Part shown: one piece after another, positions 33,901 through 42,727 of the stretch
How the letters are laid out: the number at the start of each line of letters is the position of its first letter
Position numbering within the stretch: position 1 is the stretch's first letter
Source: Halomonas elongata DSM 2581
GTDB taxonomy: Bacteria; Pseudomonadota; Gammaproteobacteria; Pseudomonadales; Halomonadaceae
DNA: 64,000 nt
Direction of reading: 5' to 3'
Assembly: GCF_000196875.2 (NCBI RefSeq)
Contig: NC_014532.2
Span: 930,001 to 994,000 of the forward strand
Position numbers and translations under genes: made by a program
Notes under the pieces: generated by a model
The model's database searches: none
Seen by the model: the letters and a program-made list of their open reading frames with translations, nothing else
What the model was told of the DNA's origin: nothing

Positions 33901-34805
33901 TCTTCCGCGATGCCTTTCCCCATGTCATCCGGCTGTTCGATACCGCGGTGCGGGCAGTGGCGGCCTACCAGGAGCCGGGTGACGGCAACACCATCCGCAC
34001 GGCGGTCGAAGCGCGTCGCGGCGAGCTCGAGGCGTCGGGCCTCCCACCCGACGAGGCAGACCGCGAGGCCGCCTACCGGATATTCGGCAGCCGGCCCGGC
34101 GAGTACGGCACTGGAGTGGAGCGGCTGGTCGACTCGCGGGCCTGGGAGAATGCCGATGAACTGGCCGAGGCCTACCTCTCGGCCGGTGCCTACGCCTACG
34201 GCCAGTTCCCGGCGTCCGGCACCGAGGCGCGCCGCGCCTTCGAACGCCAGCTCGAGGGGCTGCAAGCGGTGATGCACAACCAGGACAATCGCGAGCACGA
34301 CATCCTCGACTCCAGTACCTACTACGCCTTCCAGGGAGGCATGGCCAATGCCGGTCGCGCGCTGGGCGGCCGGGCGCCGGCCATCTACCACGCCGACCAC
34401 GCCAACCCGGCGCGGCCACGGATCCGCACCCTGAAGGAAGAGCTTGCCCGAGTGATCCGTTCCCGGGTGCTCAATCCCAAGTGGATCGAGGCCATGCGCG
34501 AGCACGGCTACAAGGGCGCCTTCGAGATGTCCGCCACCGTGGATACGCTGTTTGCCTACGACGCCACCACCGACCTGGTGGCCGACTACCAGTATGCCCA
34601 GGTGACCGATGCCCTGGTGCTGGACGATACCAACCAGCGCTTCCTGCGCGAGCACAACGGCGCGGCGTTGGAGGAGATGGCCGAGCGACTGCTGGAAGCG
34701 GTCCAGCGCGGCCTGTGGCAGGAGGCCGGCGAGCGTGGCGAGGCGCTGCAGGACCTGCTGCTCGAGTTCGACGAGCGCCGGGAGGGCCTGCCCCATGGTG
34801 GCTAG
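30936..34805 (+). CDS. cobN: Aerobic cobaltochelatase large subunit CobN
   Basis: 1289 aa, matching CobN/ChlH length. It inserts Co(II) into hydrogenobyrinic acid a,c-diamide. Recognisable blocks are HVGKHGNLEWLPGKSTALS (the conserved HGxLEWLPGK), QPSRDIDDGP, YPFIVNDPGEGAQAKRR, LGLSIWGTATMRTGGDDIAQA, MHNQDNREHDILDSSTYYAFQGGMA and, at the C-terminus, NPKWIEAMREHGYKGAFEMSATVD. Flanked by CobW and CobG. The partner subunit is likely the ChlI/ChlD-like fusion two genes upstream. Confidence 0.97.
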   Translation: MHLFAAKPGGFVDDEGIVDLQQDPAEVVILSAADSSLSALALAAERLGEGIPTLRLANWMNLVKPAAYDLYEDRVLEHARLVIVSLLGGSAYWRYGFERLQAWAAADNERQLILVPGCDAPDDTLLQASSVPFDVASRVWRYLREGGADNAEQLLRFVATECLEQTPLAWREPRAIPAALINLLGQSEASLADWEARRDPARPVCLVLFYRSHLQGANTAVLDGLVEALSARGLESLAVAVSSLKDEACITFVNRLIERTGAALVVNTTGFSVNRAPDDADVSDGALDAGMESLFVGRPVVLQAMLASSTEEDWRDKAAGLHSRDVAMQVVLPEMDGRVITRAVGFKAEAHYSERCQLSVVRHRLHPERAAFVAELAWRYARLRHTPNADKRLALVLANYPTRDGRIGNGVGLDTPASTLNLLRSLEAAGYPLVDLPADGDALIRRLQGSVTNDPQSLAWRGSWQSLGVDDYLAWFRTLPVTLQKAVWRRWGAPEQDPKHRQGRLLIAGIRLGETFIGIQPSRDIDDGPAADPIRSYHDTELVPPHSYLAFYYWLREHYRVDAVIHVGKHGNLEWLPGKSTALSAECWPDIALGPLPHFYPFIVNDPGEGAQAKRRSQAVIIDHLMPPLARAELYGAMAELESLTDEYYQALGMDPRREALLRERILEHLRDTGIDRELSQTVGDEAAADDESLLNELDTYLCDIKEAQIRHGLHVLGTLPPPAKRAATLVAILRLPRGQAPTQRGLLHALADDLGLCEPDDQGSCFDPLAAGADPWHGPRPAVLAELSDAAWRSAADTRERLEQLAERLVADHVLELGDSDDLARDYPATAVLCRHARDGLWADMQDGAEREIGALLDGLEGRFVPPGPSGAPSRGRLDVLPTGRNFFSVDNRSVPSPAAWSLGEASAQAFIERYLQEHGDYPRRLGLSIWGTATMRTGGDDIAQAMALMGVRPVWSFGSQRVVDVEVIPGMLLGRPRVDVTLRVSGFFRDAFPHVIRLFDTAVRAVAAYQEPGDGNTIRTAVEARRGELEASGLPPDEADREAAYRIFGSRPGEYGTGVERLVDSRAWENADELAEAYLSAGAYAYGQFPASGTEARRAFERQLEGLQAVMHNQDNREHDILDSSTYYAFQGGMANAGRALGGRAPAIYHADHANPARPRIRTLKEELARVIRSRVLNPKWIEAMREHGYKGAFEMSATVDTLFAYDATTDLVADYQYAQVTDALVLDDTNQRFLREHNGAALEEMAERLLEAVQRGLWQEAGERGEALQDLLLEFDERREGLPHGG

Positions 34806-35979
34806 GCCAGCCGAGCCCCGCGTCCGAGGCTGGTGCCCCGGAGCCTGGCGGCCCATGGCCACCGGCGACGGCCTGCTGGTGCGCGTGCGCCCCGCAATGG
34901 GCCGGCTCACGCGCGACCAGTCGCTGGCATTGTGTGACGCCGCCGAGACCTTCGGCAGCGGGCTGATCGAGCTGACCCGCCGTGCCAACCTGCAGTTGCG
35001 CGGCGTCACCGAAGCTGGCTGGCCCGCGTTGATGGCGTTTCTGCTCGAGCACGACCTGGTGGCCCCGGACGCCGAGGCCGAGCGCCGCCCGTCATTGCTG
35101 CTTGCCCCGGACTGGCGCGACGGCGACGCCATTCATCGGGCGGCGAGCCTTCTTCTTGAGCGCTTCCAGGCCTGGCCGACCTTGCCCGACAAGTGGGGGC
35201 TGGCCGTCGACGCCGGTACATCGCCGGTGCTGACCGAAGCCTCCGCCGACCTGCGCCTCGAGCGCTCGGCCGATGGTGGACTGCTGGTGAGGGCCGATGG
35301 CCGCGAGCTGGGCACGCCGGTCGACGACGTCGCAACCGCCGTCGCGCTGATGAGGCGTCTGGCCTGGTGGTTCGTCGACGCTGGTGGCCTCGGAGCCGGG
35401 CGCATGCAGCGCTTCGACGCGCCGTTGCCCGCCTGGGCGCCGGCCACGACGGCCCCCGCCGAGACTGCCGAAGACGATACGGGCCTCGCGCTGGGCGAGC
35501 ATTCCCTCGGCCGGGTGGTCGGGCTGCCCTTCGGCCGCGCGCCGGCCTCGGTGCTGCGCGCCGCGCTCGCCGATGGCGTTACCGGTATGCGTGTCAGCCC
35601 CTGGCGGCGCCTGCTGCTGGAAGGCGCAGGCGATGACGCCGAGCCGGCCGAGGGGCTGATCGTCGATGAGCGCGACCCACGGCTGGCCATGGATGCCTGT
35701 CCGGGGGCTCCCCACTGTGCCCAGGCCAGCGTGGCGACCCTCGGGCTGGCCCAGGCGCTGGCCGAACGCCTCGATGGCCGGAGGCCGGGGCGAGTACATA
35801 TTTCCGGCTGCGCCAAGAGTTGTGCCCGTGGCCGGCCCGCCGAGGCCTGCCTGACCGGACGCGACGGCCACTTCGACCTGATCCTGAACGGGCGGGCCGA
35901 CGACACGCCGGTCGCGACCGGCCTTGGTGAAACCGACGTTATCGAATACCTGGGGAAACACGATGCCTCACGTCTATGA
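34795..35979 (+). CDS. cobG: Precorrin-3B synthase
   Basis: 394 aa, related to sulphite/nitrite reductases. It uses O2 to oxidise precorrin-3A, so its presence marks the aerobic pathway. The N-terminal ferredoxin-like half contains TRRANLQLRGV; the four [4Fe-4S] cysteines are C302 and C308 (CPGAPHC) and C339 and C343 (GCAKSC). The ATG at 34795 overlaps the cobN end by 11 nt. Its own stop overlaps the cobH start by 17 nt. Confidence 0.93.
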   Translation: MVARPAEPRVRGWCPGAWRPMATGDGLLVRVRPAMGRLTRDQSLALCDAAETFGSGLIELTRRANLQLRGVTEAGWPALMAFLLEHDLVAPDAEAERRPSLLLAPDWRDGDAIHRAASLLLERFQAWPTLPDKWGLAVDAGTSPVLTEASADLRLERSADGGLLVRADGRELGTPVDDVATAVALMRRLAWWFVDAGGLGAGRMQRFDAPLPAWAPATTAPAETAEDDTGLALGEHSLGRVVGLPFGRAPASVLRAALADGVTGMRVSPWRRLLLEGAGDDAEPAEGLIVDERDPRLAMDACPGAPHCAQASVATLGLAQALAERLDGRRPGRVHISGCAKSCARGRPAEACLTGRDGHFDLILNGRADDTPVATGLGETDVIEYLGKHDASRL

Positions 35980-36592
35980 AACCGATGGACCGGCGATCTA
36001 CCGGGAGTCCTTTGCCATCATTCGGCGCGAGGCCGAACTGGCACGCTTCGCGCCGGAGGAGGAACCGGTGGCCGTGCGCATGATCCATGCCGCTGGCCTG
36101 GTGGCGCTGGCGCCGCACATCCGCTTCCGCGATGCCGTGGTGAGTCGGGCCCGGTCGGCGCTGCAAGGCGGTGCGCCGATCCTGTGCGACGCGCGCATGG
36201 TCGCCGAGGGCATCACCCGCCAGCGTCTGCCGGCGGACAACGCCATTCTCTGCACGCTGCACGACGAGCGGGTGCCCGGCCTGGCTCGGGAGATGGCCAA
36301 CACCCGCTCGGCGGCGGCCCTGGAACTGTGGCGACCCCATCTGGCGGGCGCAGTGGTGGCGATCGGCAATGCGCCGACCGCGCTGTTCCACTTGCTGAAC
36401 ATGCTGGAAGACCCGCACTGCCCGCGCCCGGCGGCCATCATCGGCTGCCCGGTGGGATTCGTCGGCGCGGCCGAATCCAAGCAGGCATTGTGGGAGAGCG
36501 CCGCGGCGCCCTGCGCCATCGTCGACGGACGACTCGGCGGCAGTGCGGTGACGGTGGCCGCCGTCAACGCCATCGCGGATCGCCGCGAATGA
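35963..36592 (+). CDS. cobH: Precorrin-8X methylmutase
   Basis: 209 aa. It moves the C11 methyl to C12 to give hydrogenobyrinic acid. Family features: MIHAAGLVALAPHIRF, containing the active-site His in a conserved RMIHA motif, GAPILCDARMVAEGIT, and GNAPTALFHLL...PAAIIGCPVGFVGAAESK. Overlaps cobG by 17 nt and cobI by 4 nt. Confidence 0.96.
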   Translation: MPHVYETDGPAIYRESFAIIRREAELARFAPEEEPVAVRMIHAAGLVALAPHIRFRDAVVSRARSALQGGAPILCDARMVAEGITRQRLPADNAILCTLHDERVPGLAREMANTRSAAALELWRPHLAGAVVAIGNAPTALFHLLNMLEDPHCPRPAAIIGCPVGFVGAAESKQALWESAAAPCAIVDGRLGGSAVTVAAVNAIADRRE

Positions 36593-37314
36593 GCCGGGGC
36601 ACCATCCACGGGGTCGGCCTCGGCCCCGGCAGCCAGGACCTGATGAGCGTGCGCGCCGATCGGCTGATTCGCGGTGCCAGCCATGTCGCCTATTTCCGCA
36701 AGAAGGGCCGCACCGGTCACGCCCGCACCATCGTCGAGGGCATGCTGGCCGACGATGCCGTCGAGCTGCCGATGGAGTATCCGGTCACCACCGAGATTCC
36801 CTTCGACGACCCGCGCTACAACGAGTGGCTGTCGGCCTTCTACGAGCGCCAGGTCGCCCAGCTCGCCGAGATCGCCGAGGCGGGCCGGGACGTGGTGGTG
36901 CTCTGCGAGGGCGATCCCTTCTTCTACGGCTCCTTCATGCATCTCTACACCCGATTGCAGGGGCGGGTGCCGGTCGCGGTGGTGCCCGGCATCACCGGCA
37001 TGTCGGCGGCCTGGACCGCCACCGGCCGACCGGTGACCTGGGGCGACGATGTGCTGACCGTGCTGATGGCGACCCTGCCGGAGGCGACGCTGGTCGAACG
37101 CATCGCCCGCACTGACGCCCTGGTGGTGATGAAGATCGGCCGCCACCTGGACAAGCTGCGCCGCGCCCTGGCGAGCGCCGGGCGCGAGGACGAGGCCTGG
37201 TTGATCGAGTATGCGGCGATGGCCGAGGAACGGATCGTGCCGCTGTGCGACGTGGGCGACCGTGTGCCGTACTTTTCGATCCTGCTGATTCACGGCAACG
37301 GGAGGCGACCATGA
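36589..37314 (+). CDS. cobI: Precorrin-2 C20-methyltransferase
   Basis: 241 aa tetrapyrrole methylase. N-terminal GVGLGPGSQDLMSVRA (SAM-binding loop), YPVTTE, CEGDPFFYGSFMHL (the conserved GDP block), and VVPGITGMSAAWTATGRP. It converts precorrin-2 to precorrin-3A. ATGA overlaps with cobH and cobJ. Confidence 0.95.
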   Translation: MSRGTIHGVGLGPGSQDLMSVRADRLIRGASHVAYFRKKGRTGHARTIVEGMLADDAVELPMEYPVTTEIPFDDPRYNEWLSAFYERQVAQLAEIAEAGRDVVVLCEGDPFFYGSFMHLYTRLQGRVPVAVVPGITGMSAAWTATGRPVTWGDDVLTVLMATLPEATLVERIARTDALVVMKIGRHLDKLRRALASAGREDEAWLIEYAAMAEERIVPLCDVGDRVPYFSILLIHGNGRRP

Positions 37315-38126
37315 GCGAGGCAAAAGCCGGGTCACGGCCTGGCGAACGTGAGCGGGTTCCGCGCGGGTGGCTGAAGATCGTCGGACTGGGCCCCGGCAGC
37401 GAGGCGATGATCACCCCCGAGGCTTCGGGCGTGCTCGAACAGGCCACCGACGTGGTGGGTTATGTGCCCTATGTCGAGCGGGTGGCGCCGCGGCCGGGCC
37501 TGACCCGCCACGGCTCGGACAACCGCGAGGAGATCCGCCGGGCCGAGCAGGCGCTCGAGATGGCCGCCGAGGGTCGCCGGGTGGCGGTCGTCTCCTCGGG
37601 CGACCCTGGAGTGTTCGCCATGGGCGCGGCGGTATTCGAGGCGCTGGAGGCGGGGCGCCCCGAGTGGCGGTCGCTGGACATCCAGGTGCTGCCGGGCGTC
37701 TCGGCCATGCTGGCCGCCAGTGCACGGCTGGGCGCGCCGCTGGGCCATGATTTCTGCTGTCTCAACCTCTCCGACAACCTCAAGCCCTGGACGTTGATCG
37801 AGAAGCGCCTGCGCCTGGCCGCCGAGGCCGACTTCGCCATGGCCTTCTACAACCCGCGCTCCCGCTCGCGGCCGGAGGGCTTCGCGCGTGCCCTGACGGT
37901 GCTGCGCGAGGCCTGCGGCAATGCGCGCCCGATCATGTTCGCCCGGGCCGTCTCCACGCCGGAAGAACGCCTGCACGTCACTACCCTGGGCGAGGCGACG
38001 CCGGAGCTGGCCGACATGCGCACCCTGGTGATGGTGGGCTCGAGCCTGACGCGATGCATCCCGGGCGAAAGGCGTGAGTGGGTCTATACGCCGAGGTCAG
38101 CGCCGTCATCAGAGGCGACTCGATGA
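37311..38126 (+). CDS. cobJ: Precorrin-3B C17-methyltransferase
   Basis: 271 aa tetrapyrrole methylase. GLGPGSEAMITPEAS, VGYVPYVERV, SSGDPGVFAMG, VLPGVSAMLAASARLGAPLGHDFCCLNLSDNLKPW and AFYNPRSRSRPE are diagnostic of CobJ/CbiH. It methylates C17 with ring contraction. It is the last gene of the riboswitch-led operon; the following cobK gene is on the opposite strand and ends 44 nt away. Confidence 0.95.
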   Translation: MSEAKAGSRPGERERVPRGWLKIVGLGPGSEAMITPEASGVLEQATDVVGYVPYVERVAPRPGLTRHGSDNREEIRRAEQALEMAAEGRRVAVVSSGDPGVFAMGAAVFEALEAGRPEWRSLDIQVLPGVSAMLAASARLGAPLGHDFCCLNLSDNLKPWTLIEKRLRLAAEADFAMAFYNPRSRSRPEGFARALTVLREACGNARPIMFARAVSTPEERLHVTTLGEATPELADMRTLVMVGSSLTRCIPGERREWVYTPRSAPSSEATR

Positions 38127-38170
38127 TGTTCAACGCCGCATGGCCGAGCGCAGTCATTTGTGGGCACCCT

Positions 38171-38914
38171 CTATCCCAGCCAGGCCAGGACGTCGTCGAC
38201 GGCATGTGCCTCGCGGCGCGGCGGCAGCGCCGGGCGGTCGATCATCACCACCGGCAGGCCCAGATGGCGGGCGGCGGCGAGCTTGGCCGCCGCCCCTGCG
38301 CCGCCGGCATTCTTGCACACCAGGCGTTCGACGCCGTGCTCGCGCAGCAGCGCCCGGTCGCCCTCCAGGGTGAAGGGGCCGCGGTCGACGGTAACGGTGT
38401 GGCGCGGCAGGGGCGGCGGGCTATCGGGCTGGTCGACCAGCCGCAGCAGATAATGATGCTGGGGTTGGGCCGCAAAGGCGGCCAGATGCATGCGACCGAT
38501 CGCCAGCAGTACCCGTTGCGGCGGCCCCGTGAGCGCCGCCACTGCCGTCTCGATGTTGGCGACTCGCTGCCAGCGGTCGCCTGGCTGTCCGCAATCGCCA
38601 GGCTGAGGCTCCCACGGCGGCCGGGTCAGGGCGATCAGTGCGGTGCCCGTTCGCTCGGCCGCGGCCACGGCGTTGCGGCTCATCTGCTCGGCGAAGGGAT
38701 GAGTGGCGTCGACCAGGTGGGTGATGCGCTCTGCCTCGAGAAAGGCGGCCAGCCCTTCCACGCCGCCGAAACCGCCAACGCGGGTGGGCAGCGGCTGCGG
38801 CCGGGGCTTGGCGACGCGACCGGCGTAGCTGAACAGCGCGGGGATCCCGCGCTCGGCGAGTGCACGGGCCAGCGCGCTGGCTTCAGTGGTACCGCCCAGG
38901 ATAAGGACTTTCAT
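38171..38914 (-). CDS. cobK: Precorrin-6A reductase
   Basis: 247 aa. It reduces precorrin-6A to dihydro-precorrin-6A with NADPH. MKVLILGGTTEASALARAL is the Rossmann-like start of CobK/CbiJ; YAGRVAKPRPQPLPTRVGGFGG, DATHPFAEQMSRNA and LVCKNAGGAG are family motifs. It is the only minus-strand gene in the cob block. Its ATG (38912-38914) overlaps the plus-strand cobL ATG, so each promoter must lie inside the other gene. Convergent with cobJ. Confidence 0.94.
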   Translation of the reverse strand: MKVLILGGTTEASALARALAERGIPALFSYAGRVAKPRPQPLPTRVGGFGGVEGLAAFLEAERITHLVDATHPFAEQMSRNAVAAAERTGTALIALTRPPWEPQPGDCGQPGDRWQRVANIETAVAALTGPPQRVLLAIGRMHLAAFAAQPQHHYLLRLVDQPDSPPPLPRHTVTVDRGPFTLEGDRALLREHGVERLVCKNAGGAGAAAKLAAARHLGLPVVMIDRPALPPRREAHAVDDVLAWLG

Positions 38915-40139
38915 GATGACGGACGTTGACGACGCTCCCTGGCTGACGGTGCTGGGCTGGGGCGAGAGTGGCACGGCGGGGCTGACGCCGGCAAGCCGCG
39001 AGGCGCTGGAGACCGCCGAGGTGGTGTTCGGCGCGCGACGTCATCTGCGTCTGCTGCCGGCGCTTTCCGCCGAGGTGCGCGAGTGGCCGGTGCCCTTCGC
39101 CGACGGCATTCCCCTGTTGCTGGCCGAGCGTGGCCGTCGGGTGGTGATGCTGGCCTCGGGCGATCCCTTCTGGTTCGGCGCCGGCGCGACCTTCTCGCGC
39201 TATCTCGAGGCCGGCGAGTGGCGCGCATTGCCGTCGCCTTCCACCTTCAGCCTGGCGGCATCAACGCTCGGCTGGTCGTTGGAGAGCGTGACTTGCCTGG
39301 GCCTGCATGCCCGGCCGCTGACGCGTATCCGGCCTTACCTGCAGCGCGGGTGTCGCCTGCTGGTGCTGCTGCGCGACGGTGCGGCGGTGGCCGAGCTGGT
39401 GGGGCTGCTGTCGCGTTTCGGCTTCGGAGCGAGCCGGCTCCATGTGCTGGAGGCGCTGGGCGGTATCGAGGAGCGCGTGCGTGCCCTGCGCGCGGATGCC
39501 GCCTTGCCGGCCGATATCACCCATCCGGTGGCGGTGGGCCTCGAGGTCGACGGTAGCGGGCCGGCGCTGCCGCTGACTCCCGGGCGGCCGGACGACTGGT
39601 TCGAACACGATGGCCAGATCACCCGGCAGGCGGTCCGCGCCATGACGCTGGCCGCCCTGGCGCCGACCCCGGGCGAGCGGCTGTGGGACATCGGCACCGG
39701 CTCGGGTTCAGTCGCCATCGAGTGGCTGCTGGCGCATCCGGACAACCGTGCCCTGGGCCTCGAGCACAATGCGGAAAGGGCGGCTCGGGCGCGCCACAAC
39801 GCCCGGGAACTCGGTGTCGACTGGCTCGAGGTGGTCGAGGGCGATGCCCTGGAAATGCTGAACGGGAAGACGCCGGAGGATTTGCCGTTGCCCGATGCGG
39901 TCTTTATCGGTGGCGGGCTCTCCGAGGCGCTGCTGACCGCACTGTGGCCGCGTTTGCGGTCTGGCACGCGGCTGGTGGCCAATGCGGTGACCCTGGAGTC
40001 GGAAGCCTTGCTGAGCCACTGGCAGCGTCACGTCGGCGGCGAACTGGTGCGCCTGGAGCAGGCCACGGCAGCCGCCCTCGGCACGCGTCGCGGCTGGAAG
40101 TCCGCCTATCCCATCGTGCAGTGGCGGGTGGTGCGATGA
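38913..40139 (+). CDS. cobL: Precorrin-6Y C5,15-methyltransferase (decarboxylating), CbiE-CbiT fusion
   Basis: 408 aa. The N-terminal tetrapyrrole methylase domain (~1-210: VLGWGESGTAGLTPASREALETAEVVFGARRHL, MLASGDPFWFGAG) is fused to a C-terminal Rossmann methyltransferase of CbiT type (~225-408: DGQITRQAVRAMTLAAL, LWDIGTGSGSVAIEW, VFIGGGLSEALL). It methylates C5 and C15 and decarboxylates the C12 side chain. Two start candidates exist (38913, 38916), both following AAGGA. Confidence 0.95.
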   Translation: MMTDVDDAPWLTVLGWGESGTAGLTPASREALETAEVVFGARRHLRLLPALSAEVREWPVPFADGIPLLLAERGRRVVMLASGDPFWFGAGATFSRYLEAGEWRALPSPSTFSLAASTLGWSLESVTCLGLHARPLTRIRPYLQRGCRLLVLLRDGAAVAELVGLLSRFGFGASRLHVLEALGGIEERVRALRADAALPADITHPVAVGLEVDGSGPALPLTPGRPDDWFEHDGQITRQAVRAMTLAALAPTPGERLWDIGTGSGSVAIEWLLAHPDNRALGLEHNAERAARARHNARELGVDWLEVVEGDALEMLNGKTPEDLPLPDAVFIGGGLSEALLTALWPRLRSGTRLVANAVTLESEALLSHWQRHVGGELVRLEQATAAALGTRRGWKSAYPIVQWRVVR

Positions 40140-40519
40140 AGGTGGCGGGGTTCGGTTTTCGCCGCTCGGCGACGCTCGCCTCGCTGGCCGAGGCGCTGGA
40201 CCGACTCTGCAAACGGCATGGCCCGGTCGAGCGGCTGGCGGCGACCGAGCCCATGCACCCGCTGGTGCAGGCACTGGGCGCATCGCGGGGCATCGCGACC
40301 CTGAGCGTGGCCGACGTCGACCTGACCTCGGTCGCCACCCTCACCGATTCCCGACACAGCCGTCAGGCCCGCGGTACGGGCAGCGTTGCCGAGGCCGTGG
40401 CGCTGCTGGCGGCGGGGCCCGGGGCGAGGTTGCTCGGCCCCCGGCTGATTTCGACGGATCGACGGGCGACCGCCGCGGTGGCGGTGGTGCGTGAGGCGAC
40501 GACAGGAGATACGACATGA
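40136..40519 (+). CDS. cobE: CobE/CbiG C-terminal-like cobalamin biosynthesis protein
   Basis: 127 aa, matching the small CobE family that equals the C-terminal domain of Cbi[18 protein letters not shown] at the start, then [22 protein letters not shown] and a short C-terminus. CobE is needed for aerobic B12 synthesis but its reaction is not clear to me. Overlaps cobL and cobM by 4 nt each. Confidence 0.88.
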   Translation: MKVAGFGFRRSATLASLAEALDRLCKRHGPVERLAATEPMHPLVQALGASRGIATLSVADVDLTSVATLTDSRHSRQARGTGSVAEAVALLAAGPGARLLGPRLISTDRRATAAVAVVREATTGDTT

Positions 40520-41316
40520 CCATTCATTTCATCGGTGCCGGCCCCGGCGCGCCGGATCTGCTGACGCTGCGCGGACGGGATCTCATCGCGGCCTGCCCGG
40601 TGTGTCTCTACGCTGGCTCGCTGGTGCCCGAGGCGATCCTCGCGCATTGCCCGGCAGGCGCCCGGGTCGTCAACACCGCACCATTGTCGCTCGACGAGAT
40701 CATCGACGAGATGGCCCGCGCCGACGCTGCGGGGCAGGATGTGGCCCGGCTGCACTCCGGGGATCTCTCGGTGTGGTCGGCCATGGGCGAGCAGTTGCGC
40801 CGGCTGCGCGAGCAGGGCATTGCCTACGCCATCACGCCCGGGGTGCCCGCCTTTGCCGCGGCAGCCGCCACCCTGGGCCAGGAGCTGACGCTGCCGGGCG
40901 TGGCGCAATCCGTGGTATTGACCCGCACGCCGGGCCGCGCCAGCGCCATGCCGGACGGCGAGACGCTGGCCAACTTCGCGCGTACCGGCACGACCCTGGC
41001 GATCCACCTGTCCATCCATAATCTGGATCATGTGGTGGCGGAGCTGGCGCCTTTCTACGGTGATGACTGTCCGGTGGCCATCGTCTGGCGAGCCAGTTGG
41101 CCCGACCAGAAGGTGATCCGCGGGCGGCTGGAGAGCATCGCCGCGCGGCTCGATCCGGCCATGAACCGTACGGCGCTGATCCTGGTCGGGCCGGCGCTGG
41201 AAAGCGAAGACTTCGACGACAGTCGTCTCTACGCGATCGGCTATGACCGCCGCTTCCGGCCGCAGTCGGCGGACTCGCCTTTCGCCCATGCGGACGAGCA
41301 GCGGGAGACGCCATGA
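40516..41316 (+). CDS. cobM: Precorrin-4 C11-methyltransferase
   Basis: 266 aa tetrapyrrole methylase: [65 protein letters not shown] and LTRTPGRAS, all characteristic of CobM/CbiF. It methylates C11 of precorrin-4. Overlaps its neighbours by 4 nt. Confidence 0.96.
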   Translation: MTIHFIGAGPGAPDLLTLRGRDLIAACPVCLYAGSLVPEAILAHCPAGARVVNTAPLSLDEIIDEMARADAAGQDVARLHSGDLSVWSAMGEQLRRLREQGIAYAITPGVPAFAAAAATLGQELTLPGVAQSVVLTRTPGRASAMPDGETLANFARTGTTLAIHLSIHNLDHVVAELAPFYGDDCPVAIVWRASWPDQKVIRGRLESIAARLDPAMNRTALILVGPALESEDFDDSRLYAIGYDRRFRPQSADSPFAHADEQRETP

Positions 41317-42092
41317 TCCATCTCTCGTTGATCGGCATTGGCACCGGCAATCCCGAGCACGTCACCCTGGCCGGCGTTCGCGCGCTACAGGCGGCGGAGC
41401 TGATCCTGCTGCCGCGCAAGGGCGAGGCGCGCTCGGACCTGGTCGACCTGCGCCGGTTGCTGTGCCGCAACCTGCTGGACGAGGCCGCGCTATCTCGAGT
41501 CGTGGAGTTCGACCTGCCGCGCCGCGACAGGCGCGATGACTACCTGGGCGCGGTGGACGACTGGCATGCGGCGATCGCCGAGACGTGGCGCGAGCAGATT
41601 TCGTGCCACCTGCCGCAGGGCGGGAGGGCCGCCATGCTGATCTGGGGCGATCCTTCGCTCTACGACAGCAGCCTGCGCATCGCCGAGCGTCTGGAGCTGC
41701 CGGGGCAGGGCGTCGAAGTGGAGGTGGTGTCGGGCATCACCAGCCTGCAGGTGCTGACCGCCGAGCACCGCATCCCCTTGAATGCCCTGGCCGAGCCGGT
41801 GCAGATCACCACCGGGCGGCGCCTGCGCGAGCGCGGCTGGCCCGAGGACGCCGCCAGCGTGGCGGTGATGCTGGATGCCGGTGGTGCCTTCCAGGCGCTG
41901 GCCCCGGAGGGGTTGCATATCTGGTGGGGTGCCTATCTGGGTATGGACAAGCAATGCCTGATCGACGGCCCGCTGGCCGAGGTGGGGCCGGCCATCGTCG
42001 AGCGTCGCGCCGCGCTGCGCGAGCGGCACGGCTGGATCATGGACGTCTATCTGTTGGCACGCACGCCGCTGTTGTCACGAATGCCCGGCTGA
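41313..42092 (+). CDS. cobF: Precorrin-6A synthase (deacetylating)
   Basis: 259 aa. It methylates C1 and removes acetate, a step specific to the aerobic pathway. [65 protein letters not shown] and a C-terminal [17 protein letters not shown] match CobF. Overlaps cobM by 4 nt; cobO begins 29 nt downstream. Confidence 0.95.
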   Translation: MIHLSLIGIGTGNPEHVTLAGVRALQAAELILLPRKGEARSDLVDLRRLLCRNLLDEAALSRVVEFDLPRRDRRDDYLGAVDDWHAAIAETWREQISCHLPQGGRAAMLIWGDPSLYDSSLRIAERLELPGQGVEVEVVSGITSLQVLTAEHRIPLNALAEPVQITTGRRLRERGWPEDAASVAVMLDAGGAFQALAPEGLHIWWGAYLGMDKQCLIDGPLAEVGPAIVERRAALRERHGWIMDVYLLARTPLLSRMPG

Positions 42093-42121
42093 AACCATTA
42101 CACCGACTCATGGAGCCTCCA

Positions 42122-42727
42122 ATGAAGCACGTCGACCCCGAGCGTCATGCGGCGCGCATGGCCCACAAGCAGAAGATCATGAACGAGCGGATCGCTGCCG
42201 CCGACAAGGAGCAGGGTGTGCTGCTGGTGCTGACCGGCCCTGGCAAGGGCAAGAGCAGCTCCGGCTTCGGCATGCTCGCCCGTGCCCTGGGCCACGGCAT
42301 GAAGGTCGGCGTGGTGCAGTTCATCAAGGGCAAGTTCCAGACCGGCGAGGAAGCCTTCTATCGCCAGCAGCCGGGTGTGGACTATCACGTCATGGGCGAG
42401 GGCTACACCTGGGACACCCAGGACCGCGAGCGCGATATCCGCGCTGCCGAGGCCGCCTGGGCAGAGGCCCGACGCATGCTCGACGACCCTAGCTATGCAC
42501 TGGTGCTGCTCGACGAACTCAACATTGCCCTGCGCCATGGCTACCTGGAACTCGACCGGGTGCTCGACGACCTCCAGGCCCGCCCGCCGATGCAGCACGC
42601 GGTGGTCACCGGCCGCCATGCCCCCGAGGCACTGATCGAGCTGGCCGACACCGTGACCGAGATGAAGGTGGTCAAGCACGCCTTCAAGGAGCAGGGCATA
42701 AAGGCTCAGAAAGGCGTCGAGTTATGA
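42122..42727 (+). CDS. cobO: Cob(I)yrinic acid a,c-diamide adenosyltransferase
   Basis: 201 aa CobA/CobO-type corrinoid adenosyltransferase with Walker A GPGKGKSSSGFG (~40-50), QFIKGKFQTGEE, EGYTWDTQD, and VLLDELNIALRHGYL. It transfers 5'-deoxyadenosyl from ATP to Co(I) corrinoids. The required Co(II) reductase is not seen in this window. Overlaps bluB by 4 nt. Confidence 0.96.
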   Translation: MKHVDPERHAARMAHKQKIMNERIAAADKEQGVLLVLTGPGKGKSSSGFGMLARALGHGMKVGVVQFIKGKFQTGEEAFYRQQPGVDYHVMGEGYTWDTQDRERDIRAAEAAWAEARRMLDDPSYALVLLDELNIALRHGYLELDRVLDDLQARPPMQHAVVTGRHAPEALIELADTVTEMKVVKHAFKEQGIKAQKGVEL

